Position numbers and translations under genes: made by a program
The notes under the pieces: model-generated
The model's database searches: none
What the model saw: the letters and a program-made list of their open reading frames with translations, nothing else
Told to the model about the DNA's origin: nothing
Part shown: positions 7,321-14,678 of the stretch, in pieces
Numbering within the stretch: position 1 is the first letter of the stretch
How the letters are laid out: the number at the start of each line of letters is the position of its first letter
From: an uncultured Eubacteriales bacterium
GTDB lineage: Bacteria > Bacillota > Clostridia > Oscillospirales > CAG-272
Assembly: GCA_900542425.1 (NCBI GenBank)
Contig: UQNQ01000030.1
Span: 1-17,460, forward strand
DNA length: 17,460 bases
Direction: 5' to 3'

Positions 7321-7367
7321 AGATGCACCAAAAAGGTCTATAAACCTTTTTGGTGCATCTTCCTTTT
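7321..7367 (+). terminator. Strong hairpin terminator upstream of dapA
   Basis: A 17-bp perfect stem (7321-7337 with 7344-7360, loop CTATAA) followed by TCCTTTT. It ends transcription from the tmcAL/lipoprotein side and insulates dapA. A small CCGGA/TCCGG stem followed by ATTTTTATT (7368-7389) lies right behind it and could act as a weak second terminator. Confidence 0.82.
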
Positions 7368-7425
7368 CCGGAAGGTCCGGATTTTTATTGCTTTTTACAG
7401 ATTTATGCGCCGGATTTTCTTTCCT

Positions 7426-7454
7426 TTGTCAATTTTGAGGTTGAAACATATAAT
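7426..7454 (+). promoter_or_regulatory. dapA promoter
   Basis: TTGTCA (7426-7431), 17 bases, TATAAT (7449-7454). The predicted start near 7461 leaves a leader of only about 20 bases, which holds the GGCGGAGGAG ribosome site. There is no room for a lysine riboswitch. Confidence 0.82.
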
Positions 7455-7481
7455 AAGAAAAACAAAGGCGGAGGAGTTCTT

Positions 7482-8381
7482 ATGAAGATATGCGGCGCGG
7501 TAACGGCGCTTGTTACGCCGTTTACGAAAAATGGCGGTATCCATTACGATAAGCTTACGGAACTGATTGAATTTCAAATCGCAAATGGCGCAGACGGAAT
7601 CGTTTTGCTTGGAACAACCGGAGAAGCACCGACAATTACGGAGGAAGAAACAGAGCAGGTGATTCGGACCGGCGTGGAAGCGGCGGCGGGAAGGATTCCT
7701 GTTATCGTTGGCTGCGGCTGCAATGATACTTTAAGGGCGGTGGAAAAATGCAAGAGGGCACAGGCGTTCGGCGCGGATGCACTGCTTGTGCTGACGCCGT
7801 ATTATAACAAAGCAAATCCCGATGGAATGGCGGCACATTTTCTGACGATTGCAGAAGCGGTACAAACGCCGGTGATTCTTTACAATGTTCCGTCCCGGAC
7901 AGGATGCTCTATCAGTATGGGGACGCTGGAACGTCTTCGTGAGCATCCGCAAATTATCGGCATAAAGGAAGCAAGCGGAAACATCACCTATATGACAGAT
8001 GCGGCATCCCTGCTCAGAGACGATTTTGTCATGTGGTCCGGAAATGACGATATGACAGTAGCGGCGATGGCACTCGGTGCCTGTGGTGTGATTTCTGTTG
8101 CGGCAAATATTTTGCCGTATGCCATGCATGAGATGACAGAAAAATGTCTGAAAGGAGATTTTCCTTCTGCCCGGACGCTCCAGTTAAGATATTTACCGCT
8201 TATGCGCGCGCTTTTTTCGGATGTCAATCCTATTCCCATTAAGGAAGCGATGAACTATCTTGGCTTTGACGTGGGAGGGTATCGATTGCCGTTGTGCGGT
8301 ATGAATGAGTCTCTGAAAAACCGTTTGATTATGGAGATTGAACAACTTGAGGATATTGTTTGGAAAAAGGGTATATCTTAA
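7482..8381 (+). CDS. dapA: 4-hydroxy-tetrahydrodipicolinate synthase
   Basis: Condenses pyruvate with aspartate semialdehyde, the first committed step to diaminopimelate and lysine; in spore formers it also feeds dipicolinate. The product has 299 residues, normal for the family. Visible are the GTTGEAPT substrate loop (44-51), TPYYNK (105-110), YNVPSRTG (134-141, catalytic Tyr134 and DapA-type Arg139) and GIKEASGN (160-167, Schiff-base Lys162). The Arg and the GTTGE form favour DapA over N-acetylneuraminate lyase. The start at 7482 is fixed by GGAGGAG at 7470-7476; an upstream open stretch from 7350 lies in the terminator and promoter. No other lysine-pathway gene is near. The stop codon's last base is already part of the terminator palindrome. 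Confidence 0.95.
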   Translation: MKICGAVTALVTPFTKNGGIHYDKLTELIEFQIANGADGIVLLGTTGEAPTITEEETEQVIRTGVEAAAGRIPVIVGCGCNDTLRAVEKCKRAQAFGADALLVLTPYYNKANPDGMAAHFLTIAEAVQTPVILYNVPSRTGCSISMGTLERLREHPQIIGIKEASGNITYMTDAASLLRDDFVMWSGNDDMTVAAMALGACGVISVAANILPYAMHEMTEKCLKGDFPSARTLQLRYLPLMRALFSDVNPIPIKEAMNYLGFDVGGYRLPLCGMNESLKNRLIMEIEQLEDIVWKKGIS

Positions 8382-8428
8382 CACACAAAAAAATCAGCCT
8401 TTTGCAAAAGGCTGATTTTTTTGTGTGT
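8381..8428. terminator. Bidirectional terminator shared by dapA and rplS
   Basis: A perfect 48-base palindrome (two 24-base arms, centre between 8404 and 8405) containing ATCAGCC/GGCTGAT flanked by A7 and T7. It gives a hairpin plus T-run on both strands. It begins at the last base of the dapA stop and ends 11 bases before the rplS stop codon on the other strand. Confidence 0.92.
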
Positions 8429-8439
8429 GTTTCCACAGA

Positions 8440-8781
8440 TTAAATCTGTTCTTTTACTTTTGCCTGCTTGCCTACACGGGCGCGGACATAGTAAAGTTTC
8501 GCACGGCGCACTTTGCCGCGGCGAGTAACGTCAACTTTGACGACGTTCGGAGAATGAATCGGGAAAGTTTTCTCGACTCCGATTCCATAAGAAATTTTTC
8601 TTACGGTAAAGGTTTCGGAAATACCGCCGTTTTTCTTGGCAATTACCATGCCGTCGAAAAGCTGAATTCTTTCTCTCGATCCTTCTTTGATTTTGTTGTG
8701 TACGACTACGGTGTCTCCGATTTCAAATGCGGGGACATCGGTCTTCAATTGCTCGTTTGTAAAAGCCTGAATTTTATCCAT
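8440..8781 (-). CDS. rplS: 50S ribosomal protein L19
   Basis: L19 lies at the 30S-50S interface of the ribosome. The 113-residue product begins MDKIQAFTNEQLKTDVPAF and shows the family signatures GDTVVVHNKIKEG, RIQLFDGMVI, FTVRKISYGIGVEKTFP and a C-terminal basic stretch RRGKVRRAKLYYVRARVGK. The start at 8781 is chosen because GGAGAGGAG lies nine bases upstream and L19 begins here; an in-frame ATG at 8850 would add 23 unrelated residues from the leader. It usually ends an rpsP-rimM-trmD-rplS operon, but here it stands alone with its own promoter and terminator. Confidence 0.96.
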   Translation of the reverse strand: MDKIQAFTNEQLKTDVPAFEIGDTVVVHNKIKEGSRERIQLFDGMVIAKKNGGISETFTVRKISYGIGVEKTFPIHSPNVVKVDVTRRGKVRRAKLYYVRARVGKQAKVKEQI

Positions 8782-8870
8782 TGTTTCGGCTCCTCTCCAT
8801 AAAATCACGAAACGTTCATGCGAGCATGCAGCGGACCGCTCCGGTGCCATATCAGAAACATAGCTTAAAA
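8782..8870 (-). promoter_or_regulatory. Structured leader of rplS, possible L19 autoregulatory leader
   Basis: The roughly 85-base untranslated leader can fold so that GTTTCG (8813-8808) pairs with CGAAAC (8788-8783), putting the GGAGAGGAG ribosome site in the 19-base loop and ending the stem one base before ATG. Further upstream are AGCGG/CCGCT (8840-8830) and CATG/CATG (8828-8817) inverted repeats. L19 leader RNAs are known in Bacillota; whether this one belongs to that class cannot be settled by eye. Confidence 0.4.
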
Positions 8871-8871
8871 T

Positions 8872-8900
8872 ATTATATCACCAAATTTTAGAATTTGCAA
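8872..8900 (-). promoter_or_regulatory. rplS promoter
   Basis: On the minus strand TTGCAA (8900-8895), 17 bases, TATAAT (8877-8872), in an AT-rich background. The predicted start is near 8865. Confidence 0.82.
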
Positions 8901-9019
8901 TAGTTTTTTTCGGAAAATCAAATTTTTTTGTTTGGATTTGAAAACTTCTTACAGTGAAATTGTTTTTTGGCGAGATTTTTACCGAAATCAGATCATAAAA
9001 TCGGTTCTGTTGTCATTCC

Positions 9020-9051
9020 TATCGGCAAAAACGCTTTAGCGAATACCGATA
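9020..9051 (-). terminator. Possible weak terminator after the MFS gene
   Basis: TATCGG (9020-9025) pairs with CCGATA (9046-9051), and an inner CGCT-TT-AGCG lies at 9032-9041. Read on the minus strand, the inner hairpin is followed by TTTTTG. It lies 17 bases beyond the transporter stop. The stem is short, so this is only a candidate. The rest of 8901-9067 is AT-rich without a visible gene. Confidence 0.35.
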
Positions 9052-9067
9052 AATGAGAGTAAGTATT

Positions 9068-10447
9068 TTAAGAGGATGATGCCTCTGCTGTTTGCTTTAA
9101 AACTTCAGGAGGCGTAACTCGTTTTGCAAGCGAAAGCGTTGTGACTCCCACGATGCACTGCGCGGCGGCGCAGGCAAAGATCAGTATCTGTGTACTGGTG
9201 AGCGGATATCCGAGAATATAAACGAGTTTGGTTCCGTCATCCATCAAAGAAGTGAACATGGTGCCGAGCATCATACTGAAAAAGACAGCCATGTTGGAAA
9301 CAATGGTATGGAAAGACATGTAATTTGTGCGATCTTCATCAGGCAGATTGACATATGGCAGAGAAGCGACGATAGAATTCATGACGACACCGAATACATG
9401 TTGCATCAAACGGACAACAACATAAAGCCATATGGTGTTCGCAGTTACAAAGACCTGTATGTAGTAGGTAACCGATTGCATCAGCATGGCAAACGCGAAA
9501 GCACGGAACCAGTAATGCTTTGCGACAAATTTTTTCCACATTCGGGAAAAGATAATGAAGAAGAGAAAATACAGGGCATTGATTGCGTTAGGCAGGGTAT
9601 ACTGCATTCCGGTGCCATCTAGGATTTCCAGCACATAAGCGTTAAGCGTCGCATTCGGGAGATTGGTCGCAAACGTATAGGCGGCGCAAATGAGGATGGT
9701 GAGAAGAAATCTCTTTTGCCGGAAAGGCAGAACAAAGATGTTGGACAATTTGGATTTTGCTTTTTTTAAATACGGATATTCTTTCGGAATCAGCTGAATG
9801 AGACAGTCAATGATAGCGAGTCCGAACGCGATCCATCGAAGCACTGTAATCATGACAAGCTGTTCCGGTGAATCCTGAAGTCGGTCCGTTATAACGGAAA
9901 CGGCGAGAACGATGACATAAGAGAGCATGCTGTTGATACATCCGGAAGACGTGAAATAATCCATTCGCACGTTGTCCGGCAGAAAATTAGCCTGCCATGC
10001 CGAATATCCGGATGAGAAAAGGGCGTTGATTGAATTCGACAGAATAACGATGGCGATAAAACCGGCGAGTCTTGCCTCGGGGTTTTCAACAAGCTCTGGC
10101 AAGAGTGTAATGCCAACGATATTGACAGTATAGTATAAAAGCTTGCCTGATGCAAGAATGAATTTCCTTTTTTTAAAGTGTTCGAGAATCCATGGCGAAA
10201 AAATATTCAAAAAGCAAGTGATATAGGGAATGAAGGTGATAATCGCAATATCAACGATATCGATTCCGTGCCCGAGAAGAAAGCCGGTGTAGAAGAAGCC
10301 GGTGGACAACTGACCTACAATTCCCGCCATGATTCCGGAGATGAGCATGCAAAGGCGACCGCGTCCGCGGTCATCCTTAGCGTTGTATACGTAACGCAGA
10401 GTACTTGTTTGCCATTTGTTTTTTAAGGCAGTTATGAAATTTTTCAT
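9068..10447 (-). CDS. Major facilitator superfamily-like transporter, substrate unknown
   Basis: A 459-residue polytopic membrane protein with about 12 hydrophobic segments split into two halves by a basic, lysine-rich loop near residues 220-240 (LIPKEYPYLKKAKSKL), the usual MFS layout. The short loop HFKKRKF near residues 89-95 resembles the basic cytoplasmic loop after transmembrane segment 2 in MFS proteins. The N-terminal cytoplasmic tail (about 30 residues) is highly charged (YNAKDDRGRGR). No motif gives a substrate and no enzyme gene accompanies it. The start has GGAG seven bases upstream. It is transcribed alone from a good promoter and diverges from the germination genes. Confidence 0.8.
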   Translation of the reverse strand: MKNFITALKNKWQTSTLRYVYNAKDDRGRGRLCMLISGIMAGIVGQLSTGFFYTGFLLGHGIDIVDIAIITFIPYITCFLNIFSPWILEHFKKRKFILASGKLLYYTVNIVGITLLPELVENPEARLAGFIAIVILSNSINALFSSGYSAWQANFLPDNVRMDYFTSSGCINSMLSYVIVLAVSVITDRLQDSPEQLVMITVLRWIAFGLAIIDCLIQLIPKEYPYLKKAKSKLSNIFVLPFRQKRFLLTILICAAYTFATNLPNATLNAYVLEILDGTGMQYTLPNAINALYFLFFIIFSRMWKKFVAKHYWFRAFAFAMLMQSVTYYIQVFVTANTIWLYVVVRLMQHVFGVVMNSIVASLPYVNLPDEDRTNYMSFHTIVSNMAVFFSMMLGTMFTSLMDDGTKLVYILGYPLTSTQILIFACAAAQCIVGVTTLSLAKRVTPPEVLKQTAEASSS

Positions 10448-10459
10448 AAAAGACTCCGT

Positions 10460-10477
10460 GCCGTCATAGAGGACGGC
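10460..10477 (-). promoter_or_regulatory. Hairpin in the leader of the MFS gene
   Basis: A perfect 6-bp stem GCCGTC/GACGGC with a six-base loop, directly upstream of the ribosome site of the transporter gene. A second inverted repeat, GCCGC-T-GCGGC at 10550-10560, lies at the predicted 5' end of the same transcript. Their role is unknown; the leader of about 108 bases is longer than needed. Confidence 0.35.
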
Positions 10478-10561
10478 GAATATCCGTATTGAAAAATTTG
10501 CGCTTTGTTACACTCCGTCGCCGATACGCGTCAGAGCCGGAACGCAAACGCCGCTGCGGCT

Positions 10562-10590
10562 ATTTTACTTGATAAAAGGGCAGAAGTCAA
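10562..10590 (-). promoter_or_regulatory. Promoter of the MFS gene
   Basis: On the minus strand TTGACT (10590-10585), 17 bases, TAAAAT (10567-10562). The predicted start is near 10555. In the remaining part of this 304-base intergenic region (10591-10751) I found no clear sigma-G promoter for the germination genes, only AT-rich sequence and a GAAAGGA ribosome site at 10738-10744. Confidence 0.75.
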
Positions 10591-10751
10591 CATCAAATGA
10601 AAAAATAAATGATAAAATTTTGTTTTCTGCAAATAATAATAAAAATTGTCTCACAGAGGGAATGTTTTTGTGCACACTGCCGAAATTTTGAGACGGATTT
10701 TTTCCTCTGTTCTATCATATCCATGATGCTTTACGATAGAAAGGATTTAGA

Positions 10752-12197
10752 ATGCAAAACAGATACGAAACATTGAAACGTGAACTTTCGGATGTCTTTT
10801 CCGATATGAGCGATTTTTCTTTTCGGGAACTGACTTTCGGGGAACATCGGATCTTTATTGCTTATATCAGCAATTTCAGTGCAAAAGTATATATCAACAA
10901 ATATGTAATCGAACCGATTGCCTATGCATATGAAAACGGAACGGCAAAATTTCCGTTGGAAACGATCATTACCAATGTGAAAGTGGAAAATCTTTCCGAT
11001 TTATCAGGTGCCGAGAACGCGATTCTTGCGGGAAATGCTGTCGTGTTCTATGACGGCTATGAAACCGGTTATGGAATTTCGGTTTTTACAAAAAATGAGG
11101 AGGGGCGTTCTACCTCCGAGCCGGAAACCGAAAACGTGATACGCGGACCTCATGAAGGCTTCACGGAAAGCGGGGAAAACAACGCGATGCTGCTTCGAAG
11201 GAAACTTCATACCTCACGCCTGAAACGTCGAGATATGAATGTGGGCAGTGTCTCTAAGACATCAATAACCATTATGTATTTGGAGGGAATTGCGGATTCT
11301 GATACAGTGGAAGAGATATGCCGCAGAATTTCCGGCATCGAAACCGATGCTGTTTTGGATTCCGGTTATATAGAAATCTTTATTCAGGATGGCAAAACAC
11401 CGCTTTACCCGACGGTCGGGAATTCCGAACGTCCCGATAAAGTGGCAGCGAAACTGCTCGAGGGACGGATTGCGATTATTGTAGACGGTTCTCCTGTTGT
11501 ACTGACAGTTCCATATCTGTTTTGCGAGGCATTTCAAGTGACAGAGGACTACTCCAAAAGTCCATGGTATGCTACTTTTATTCGGATTATTCGTTTTGCC
11601 GCATTTCTTACTGCTTTGTATTTGCCGGCACTGTTTGTCGCATTGTTTGTTCGTCACCGTGAGCTGATGCCTGAATATATGATTTCATTGATAGAAGAAG
11701 CACGTCATTCACTCCCTTTTTCTCTTTTTTGGGAGGTCATTATTATTTTTCTCCTTTTTGAAGTGGTAAGAGAAGTGGGACTTCGAATGCCGAAAGCAGT
11801 CGGGTCCGCTGTCGGTCTTGTCGGGTCTCTGATTCTTGGCGACAGCGCCATTGAGGCGGGGATTGCCTCGGCTCCGGTTCTGATTGTCGTGGCGCTTGCA
11901 GCGGTTTGCAATTTTATTGTTCCGCCATATATGAATTCCAATATTTTATATCGATTTTTGATGATTGTTGTTTCCGGTATTTTCGGGCTGTATGGATTTT
12001 TTACGGCAATTACGGTTTCGCTGCTGCATATGTGCATGAAGACTTCCGCCGGTGTTCCGTATTTTTCGCCGTTTGCACCGATGGATATCGCCGGACTCAA
12101 AGATTTTCTTTTTATGGCGCCGCTTTGGGCAATGCGCCGTGTGCCGATATCGATTGCGCATAAAACAGTGATCCGGAGAAAAGGGGAAAAGCAATGA
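10752..12197 (+). CDS. Spore germination protein, GerA family (receptor A subunit)
   Basis: The A subunit of a Ger-type germinant receptor, which sits in the inner membrane of the spore and takes part in nutrient sensing and ion release. The 481-residue product has a soluble N-terminal part to about residue 275, including SEPETENVIRGPHEGF (122-137) and a GRIAIIVDGSPVVLTVP segment (238-254), both typical of GerA proteins. The membrane part follows, with hydrophobic segments near 280-300, 322-340, 375-392, 403-425 and 450-460. The hallmark RE-x-GLRMPK then GSAVGLVGSLILGDSAIEAG lies at 340-370. It overlaps the next gene by four bases (ATGA), implying translational coupling. Expression in the forespore is expected from the family; I did not see a clear sigma-G promoter. 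Confidence 0.93.
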   Translation: MQNRYETLKRELSDVFSDMSDFSFRELTFGEHRIFIAYISNFSAKVYINKYVIEPIAYAYENGTAKFPLETIITNVKVENLSDLSGAENAILAGNAVVFYDGYETGYGISVFTKNEEGRSTSEPETENVIRGPHEGFTESGENNAMLLRRKLHTSRLKRRDMNVGSVSKTSITIMYLEGIADSDTVEEICRRISGIETDAVLDSGYIEIFIQDGKTPLYPTVGNSERPDKVAAKLLEGRIAIIVDGSPVVLTVPYLFCEAFQVTEDYSKSPWYATFIRIIRFAAFLTALYLPALFVALFVRHRELMPEYMISLIEEARHSLPFSLFWEVIIIFLLFEVVREVGLRMPKAVGSAVGLVGSLILGDSAIEAGIASAPVLIVVALAAVCNFIVPPYMNSNILYRFLMIVVSGIFGLYGFFTAITVSLLHMCMKTSAGVPYFSPFAPMDIAGLKDFLFMAPLWAMRRVPISIAHKTVIRRKGEKQ

Positions 12198-13198
12198 AAA
12201 CACATATTACGCCAATTCAGCTTTATTTTCTCACATTTTCTTATTTGCTTTCCGGATTTTATCTATATCATATAGACAGCTTTTTTGCTGTGGCAGCACA
12301 ATTTTCTGTTTTCTTTATTTTTACGGTACTTGCCACCGGCGGACTTTCCCGTCGCCGCAGCGGGCTTTCTGATTTGGTTTCTTTTTATACTCCGGGCTTT
12401 GCCGGTACTGCTTTTACAGGAATCTTTCTTGTCCTGTCAGCATTTCAGATGACGAGCACCGTGGTTTTTTACGGTGAATTTGTAGAACGGCTATGCGGTT
12501 TCCTTCCTTCTTGGATCCTTTTCGCGGGAATTGTTTTTTGTGCGGTTTTTGCTGTGCGCAGAGGGATGATGACAATTGGAAGATTTGCGGAATTGATTCC
12601 GTTTCTGCTTGTTCCGGTTGCTTTTGTGCGCCCTTTCGGCGATTTTTCTCCGGCACTTACCGCCTCGGATTTTGATGTGTCAGGAGTACTTTCCTGTGTA
12701 TCATCGGTTCCGGTTTTTTTCCTTGCGGCCAAAACAGTAACCCCTGGGGATGAGGGCGTTTCAGAGGCAATGCGCGCCGGAGGCAAACTGCCGGAGCATC
12801 GCGCCGCATATCTGCTTCGTATTATGATAGCAGGCGCTGTGTCGGCAGTATTCGTTTATCTTTATCTCAGGTCGTTCACTTTTCCCGCAGGAGATGTTTT
12901 TCTTTCTCTTTTTTTGTGGATGCTGCATATCATCCGTTTGTCCGTTCTTGTCGGAGTTTATGCGGATCTTGTGGTGGAAAATGAAAATCCGAAAGTCCGT
13001 ACCGGATTCACAATGGTGTTTGCCGCAGCTGTTATCTCTATGTTTACTGTCGTGGCCGGTGCGGGTGTCCGCCGCAATTGGCTGGATATTGTGATTGTCG
13101 CGGTCGATTGCCTGATTCCTGTCATTTTAAACGGTGTTTTGTTTTTACGAAGGGCGTATTCCATGCAACGACGACAGATCGGAGAAAAGAAGATCTGA
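12194..13198 (+). CDS. Spore germination permease, GerB family (receptor B subunit)
   Basis: A 334-residue, very hydrophobic protein with about ten membrane segments. It starts with THITPIQLYFLTFSYLLSGF, matching the T-x-x-Q opening of GerAB-type proteins, which are related to amino-acid/polyamine permeases and form the membrane subunit of germinant receptors. The family is usually near 360 residues, so this one is somewhat short. The assignment rests on the opening, the topology and the coupling to the GerA gene. The last residues (RRAYSMQRRQIGEKK) are basic and probably cytoplasmic. No gerC-type lipoprotein gene follows: the next feature is a terminator hairpin and a gene on the other strand. 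Confidence 0.85.
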   Translation: MKTHITPIQLYFLTFSYLLSGFYLYHIDSFFAVAAQFSVFFIFTVLATGGLSRRRSGLSDLVSFYTPGFAGTAFTGIFLVLSAFQMTSTVVFYGEFVERLCGFLPSWILFAGIVFCAVFAVRRGMMTIGRFAELIPFLLVPVAFVRPFGDFSPALTASDFDVSGVLSCVSSVPVFFLAAKTVTPGDEGVSEAMRAGGKLPEHRAAYLLRIMIAGAVSAVFVYLYLRSFTFPAGDVFLSLFLWMLHIIRLSVLVGVYADLVVENENPKVRTGFTMVFAAAVISMFTVVAGAGVRRNWLDIVIVAVDCLIPVILNGVLFLRRAYSMQRRQIGEKKI

Positions 13199-13247
13199 AA
13201 ATTGGCATCCAAAAGAAAAAAGCCTGTTTTTGTCATATATAAAATAA

Positions 13248-13286
13248 AAACCGGGGAAATAAACGTACTGTTTATTTCTCCGGTTT
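13248..13286. terminator. Terminator between gerB and the PHP gene
   Basis: A 17-bp stem (13248-13264 with 13270-13286, one G-T wobble, loop GTACT) containing CCGG/CCGG and GAAATAAAC/GTTTATTTC. On the minus strand it is followed by TTTTTATTTTAT, making a strong end for the leftward operon. On the plus strand the T-run is weak (TTTACGATTTTG), so it may also serve gerAB less well. Confidence 0.8.
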
Positions 13287-13339
13287 ACGATTTTGAATAG
13301 AAAATTTTACCTTTTTAATATGTGTCCGTTTGAACGCAC

Positions 13340-14149
13340 TTAGTCCAATTTGGATATGGGAAAGAAATCCGGTTTTCTTGCGTGGAATACCGCGATGAAT
13401 TTGACGCCGAGCGTTTCCAAAAGCGCAGATGCTTCTTTAAAATTTGCGGCAAGATCTTCTGCTTTGTGTGCGTCGGAACCGAGTGTAATGATTTCTCCTC
13501 CGAGATCGAGATAACGCTTGACAAGGTCAGCTCCCGGACAAAAAGAACCGAGTCCGTATCGCAGTCCTGAAGTGTTGATCTCAATTCCTTTGCCTTTTCG
13601 GATAAGCGTCCGAAAAATTTCGTCTAAAACATCTGAAAATTCGGCATAGCGGATTCGACCTCCCGGATATCCGCCGTATCTTGCTACATAATCCAAATGT
13701 CCGTATACATCGAATTCGTCATAAATTTGTACATTTTTTAATATTTCAGAGAAATAGAGAAGGTAGGCGTCTCTGCGCGTTCGCCCCTCAAAGAAAGACG
13801 GATCGTATGCCATATCGATACCTGCGGTGATATGGGAAGACCCGATAATAAAATCAAACGGATAGAGGTGTGCCATTTGTTTTGTCTTTTCGGCGCATTC
13901 GGGGCGCAGTCCGATTTCTATGCCGAAGCCAATGGGAAAATCGGTTTTTTCTCGGATACGACGGTATTCCGACGCATAGGCATCAACAGATAATGTATGC
14001 AGCTCCGTGTCGATCCCCGTATAATCGTCATAATGCTCTGTGAGAAGAATTTCGTCGACATGTTTTTCATGTGCGGCGGCGATATATTCCCAAACCGACG
14101 ATTGCCCGTCGTGACTAATGGTTGTATGAAGGTGACAATCCTTATACAT
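13340..14149 (-). CDS. PHP-family phosphatase, histidinol-phosphatase (HisJ/HisK) type
   Basis: A 269-residue metal-dependent phosphoesterase; its closest named type hydrolyses histidinol phosphate in histidine synthesis. Metal-binding PHP residues are visible: DCHLHTTISHDG (4-15, His6, His8), TEHYD (37-41, His39), GIEIGLRPE (76-84, Glu78), GSSHI (103-107, His106), YGHLDYVARYG (149-159, His151) and LGSDAHKAED (223-232, Asp226, His228). The start at 14149 gives the standard N-terminus right at the first metal motif; an upstream open stretch lies inside the preceding gene. It overlaps the GNAT gene by eight bases. No other his gene is near, so the true substrate could differ. It is the last gene of the leftward operon. 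Confidence 0.85.
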   Translation of the reverse strand: MYKDCHLHTTISHDGQSSVWEYIAAAHEKHVDEILLTEHYDDYTGIDTELHTLSVDAYASEYRRIREKTDFPIGFGIEIGLRPECAEKTKQMAHLYPFDFIIGSSHITAGIDMAYDPSFFEGRTRRDAYLLYFSEILKNVQIYDEFDVYGHLDYVARYGGYPGGRIRYAEFSDVLDEIFRTLIRKGKGIEINTSGLRYGLGSFCPGADLVKRYLDLGGEIITLGSDAHKAEDLAANFKEASALLETLGVKFIAVFHARKPDFFPISKLD

Positions 14150-14597
14150 GATGCGTTTTTCTCCTGTGTAAATATTGCATTGGTGTATAGCGAATTCCGT
14201 TTTCCGTTTGTTCTGTATTCTTTTTGAGAAATCCAAGCTTTTCATAAAAAGGAACTGCAATGGGAGCGGCGTTAACAGTAACCGTATGAACATCGATTTC
14301 CTGTAAATAATGCAAAAACAAAGCTGTGCCGATTCCGCGGCGATGCAGATCTCTGTCGACAAAGAAAAGGGAAATATGATTTCCGTCCTTTACGGCGAGA
14401 ACGCCGACCAGCTTTTGCTGCAAAAAAGCTCCGTAAAAGACAAGAGCGTCGAATATTTGCGGATTTTCGATATAAGAAAGAAATGTCTGTACTCCTTCCG
14501 CGGAATAGTCCGGCGCTTCAAATTCCATAAAAACATCTCGGATAAGCTGTATTGTCCGGATTCTTTCTTGCGGAAGAATTTTCCTGATTTCCGTCAT
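14142..14597 (-). CDS. GNAT-family N-acetyltransferase, substrate unknown
   Basis: A 151-residue protein with the GNAT acetyl-CoA fold: the V-x-x-x-L-x-R-R-G-I-G-T-A-L pyrophosphate-binding motif lies at 80-93 (HRRGIGTAL; His where Gln or Arg is usual) and the C-terminal NAAPIAVPFYEKLGF (109-123) is the classical closing motif. It transfers an acetyl group from acetyl-CoA to an amine I cannot name. The ribosome site before the start is poor. It follows truB after an 81-base gap and overlaps the PHP gene by eight bases, so it is probably the fourth gene of the operon. Confidence 0.85.
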   Translation of the reverse strand: MTEIRKILPQERIRTIQLIRDVFMEFEAPDYSAEGVQTFLSYIENPQIFDALVFYGAFLQQKLVGVLAVKDGNHISLFFVDRDLHRRGIGTALFLHYLQEIDVHTVTVNAAPIAVPFYEKLGFLKKNTEQTENGIRYTPMQYLHRRKTHHV

Positions 14598-14678
14598 AAT
14601 GTAAAACGGCTTTATACCGATGACTCCTTTCCGGGAAGTGTTTTATCCGGTAATGCGGAAGATAAAAAGTCATGCCGC

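Noticed and set aside
7350..7481. N-terminal extension of dapA from an earlier start
   Set aside because: The stretch contains the terminator tail and the TTGTCA/TATAAT promoter; the ATG at 7482 has a strong ribosome site and the normal family N-terminus.
8425..8802. A 125-codon open frame on the + strand opposite rplS
   Set aside because: It is antisense to rplS, which is certain, and the translation resembles no protein family.
10591..10751. Sigma-G type promoter before gerA
   Set aside because: Pieces such as CATATCC and CACACTG resemble part of a -10 box, but no matching -35 at proper spacing was found.
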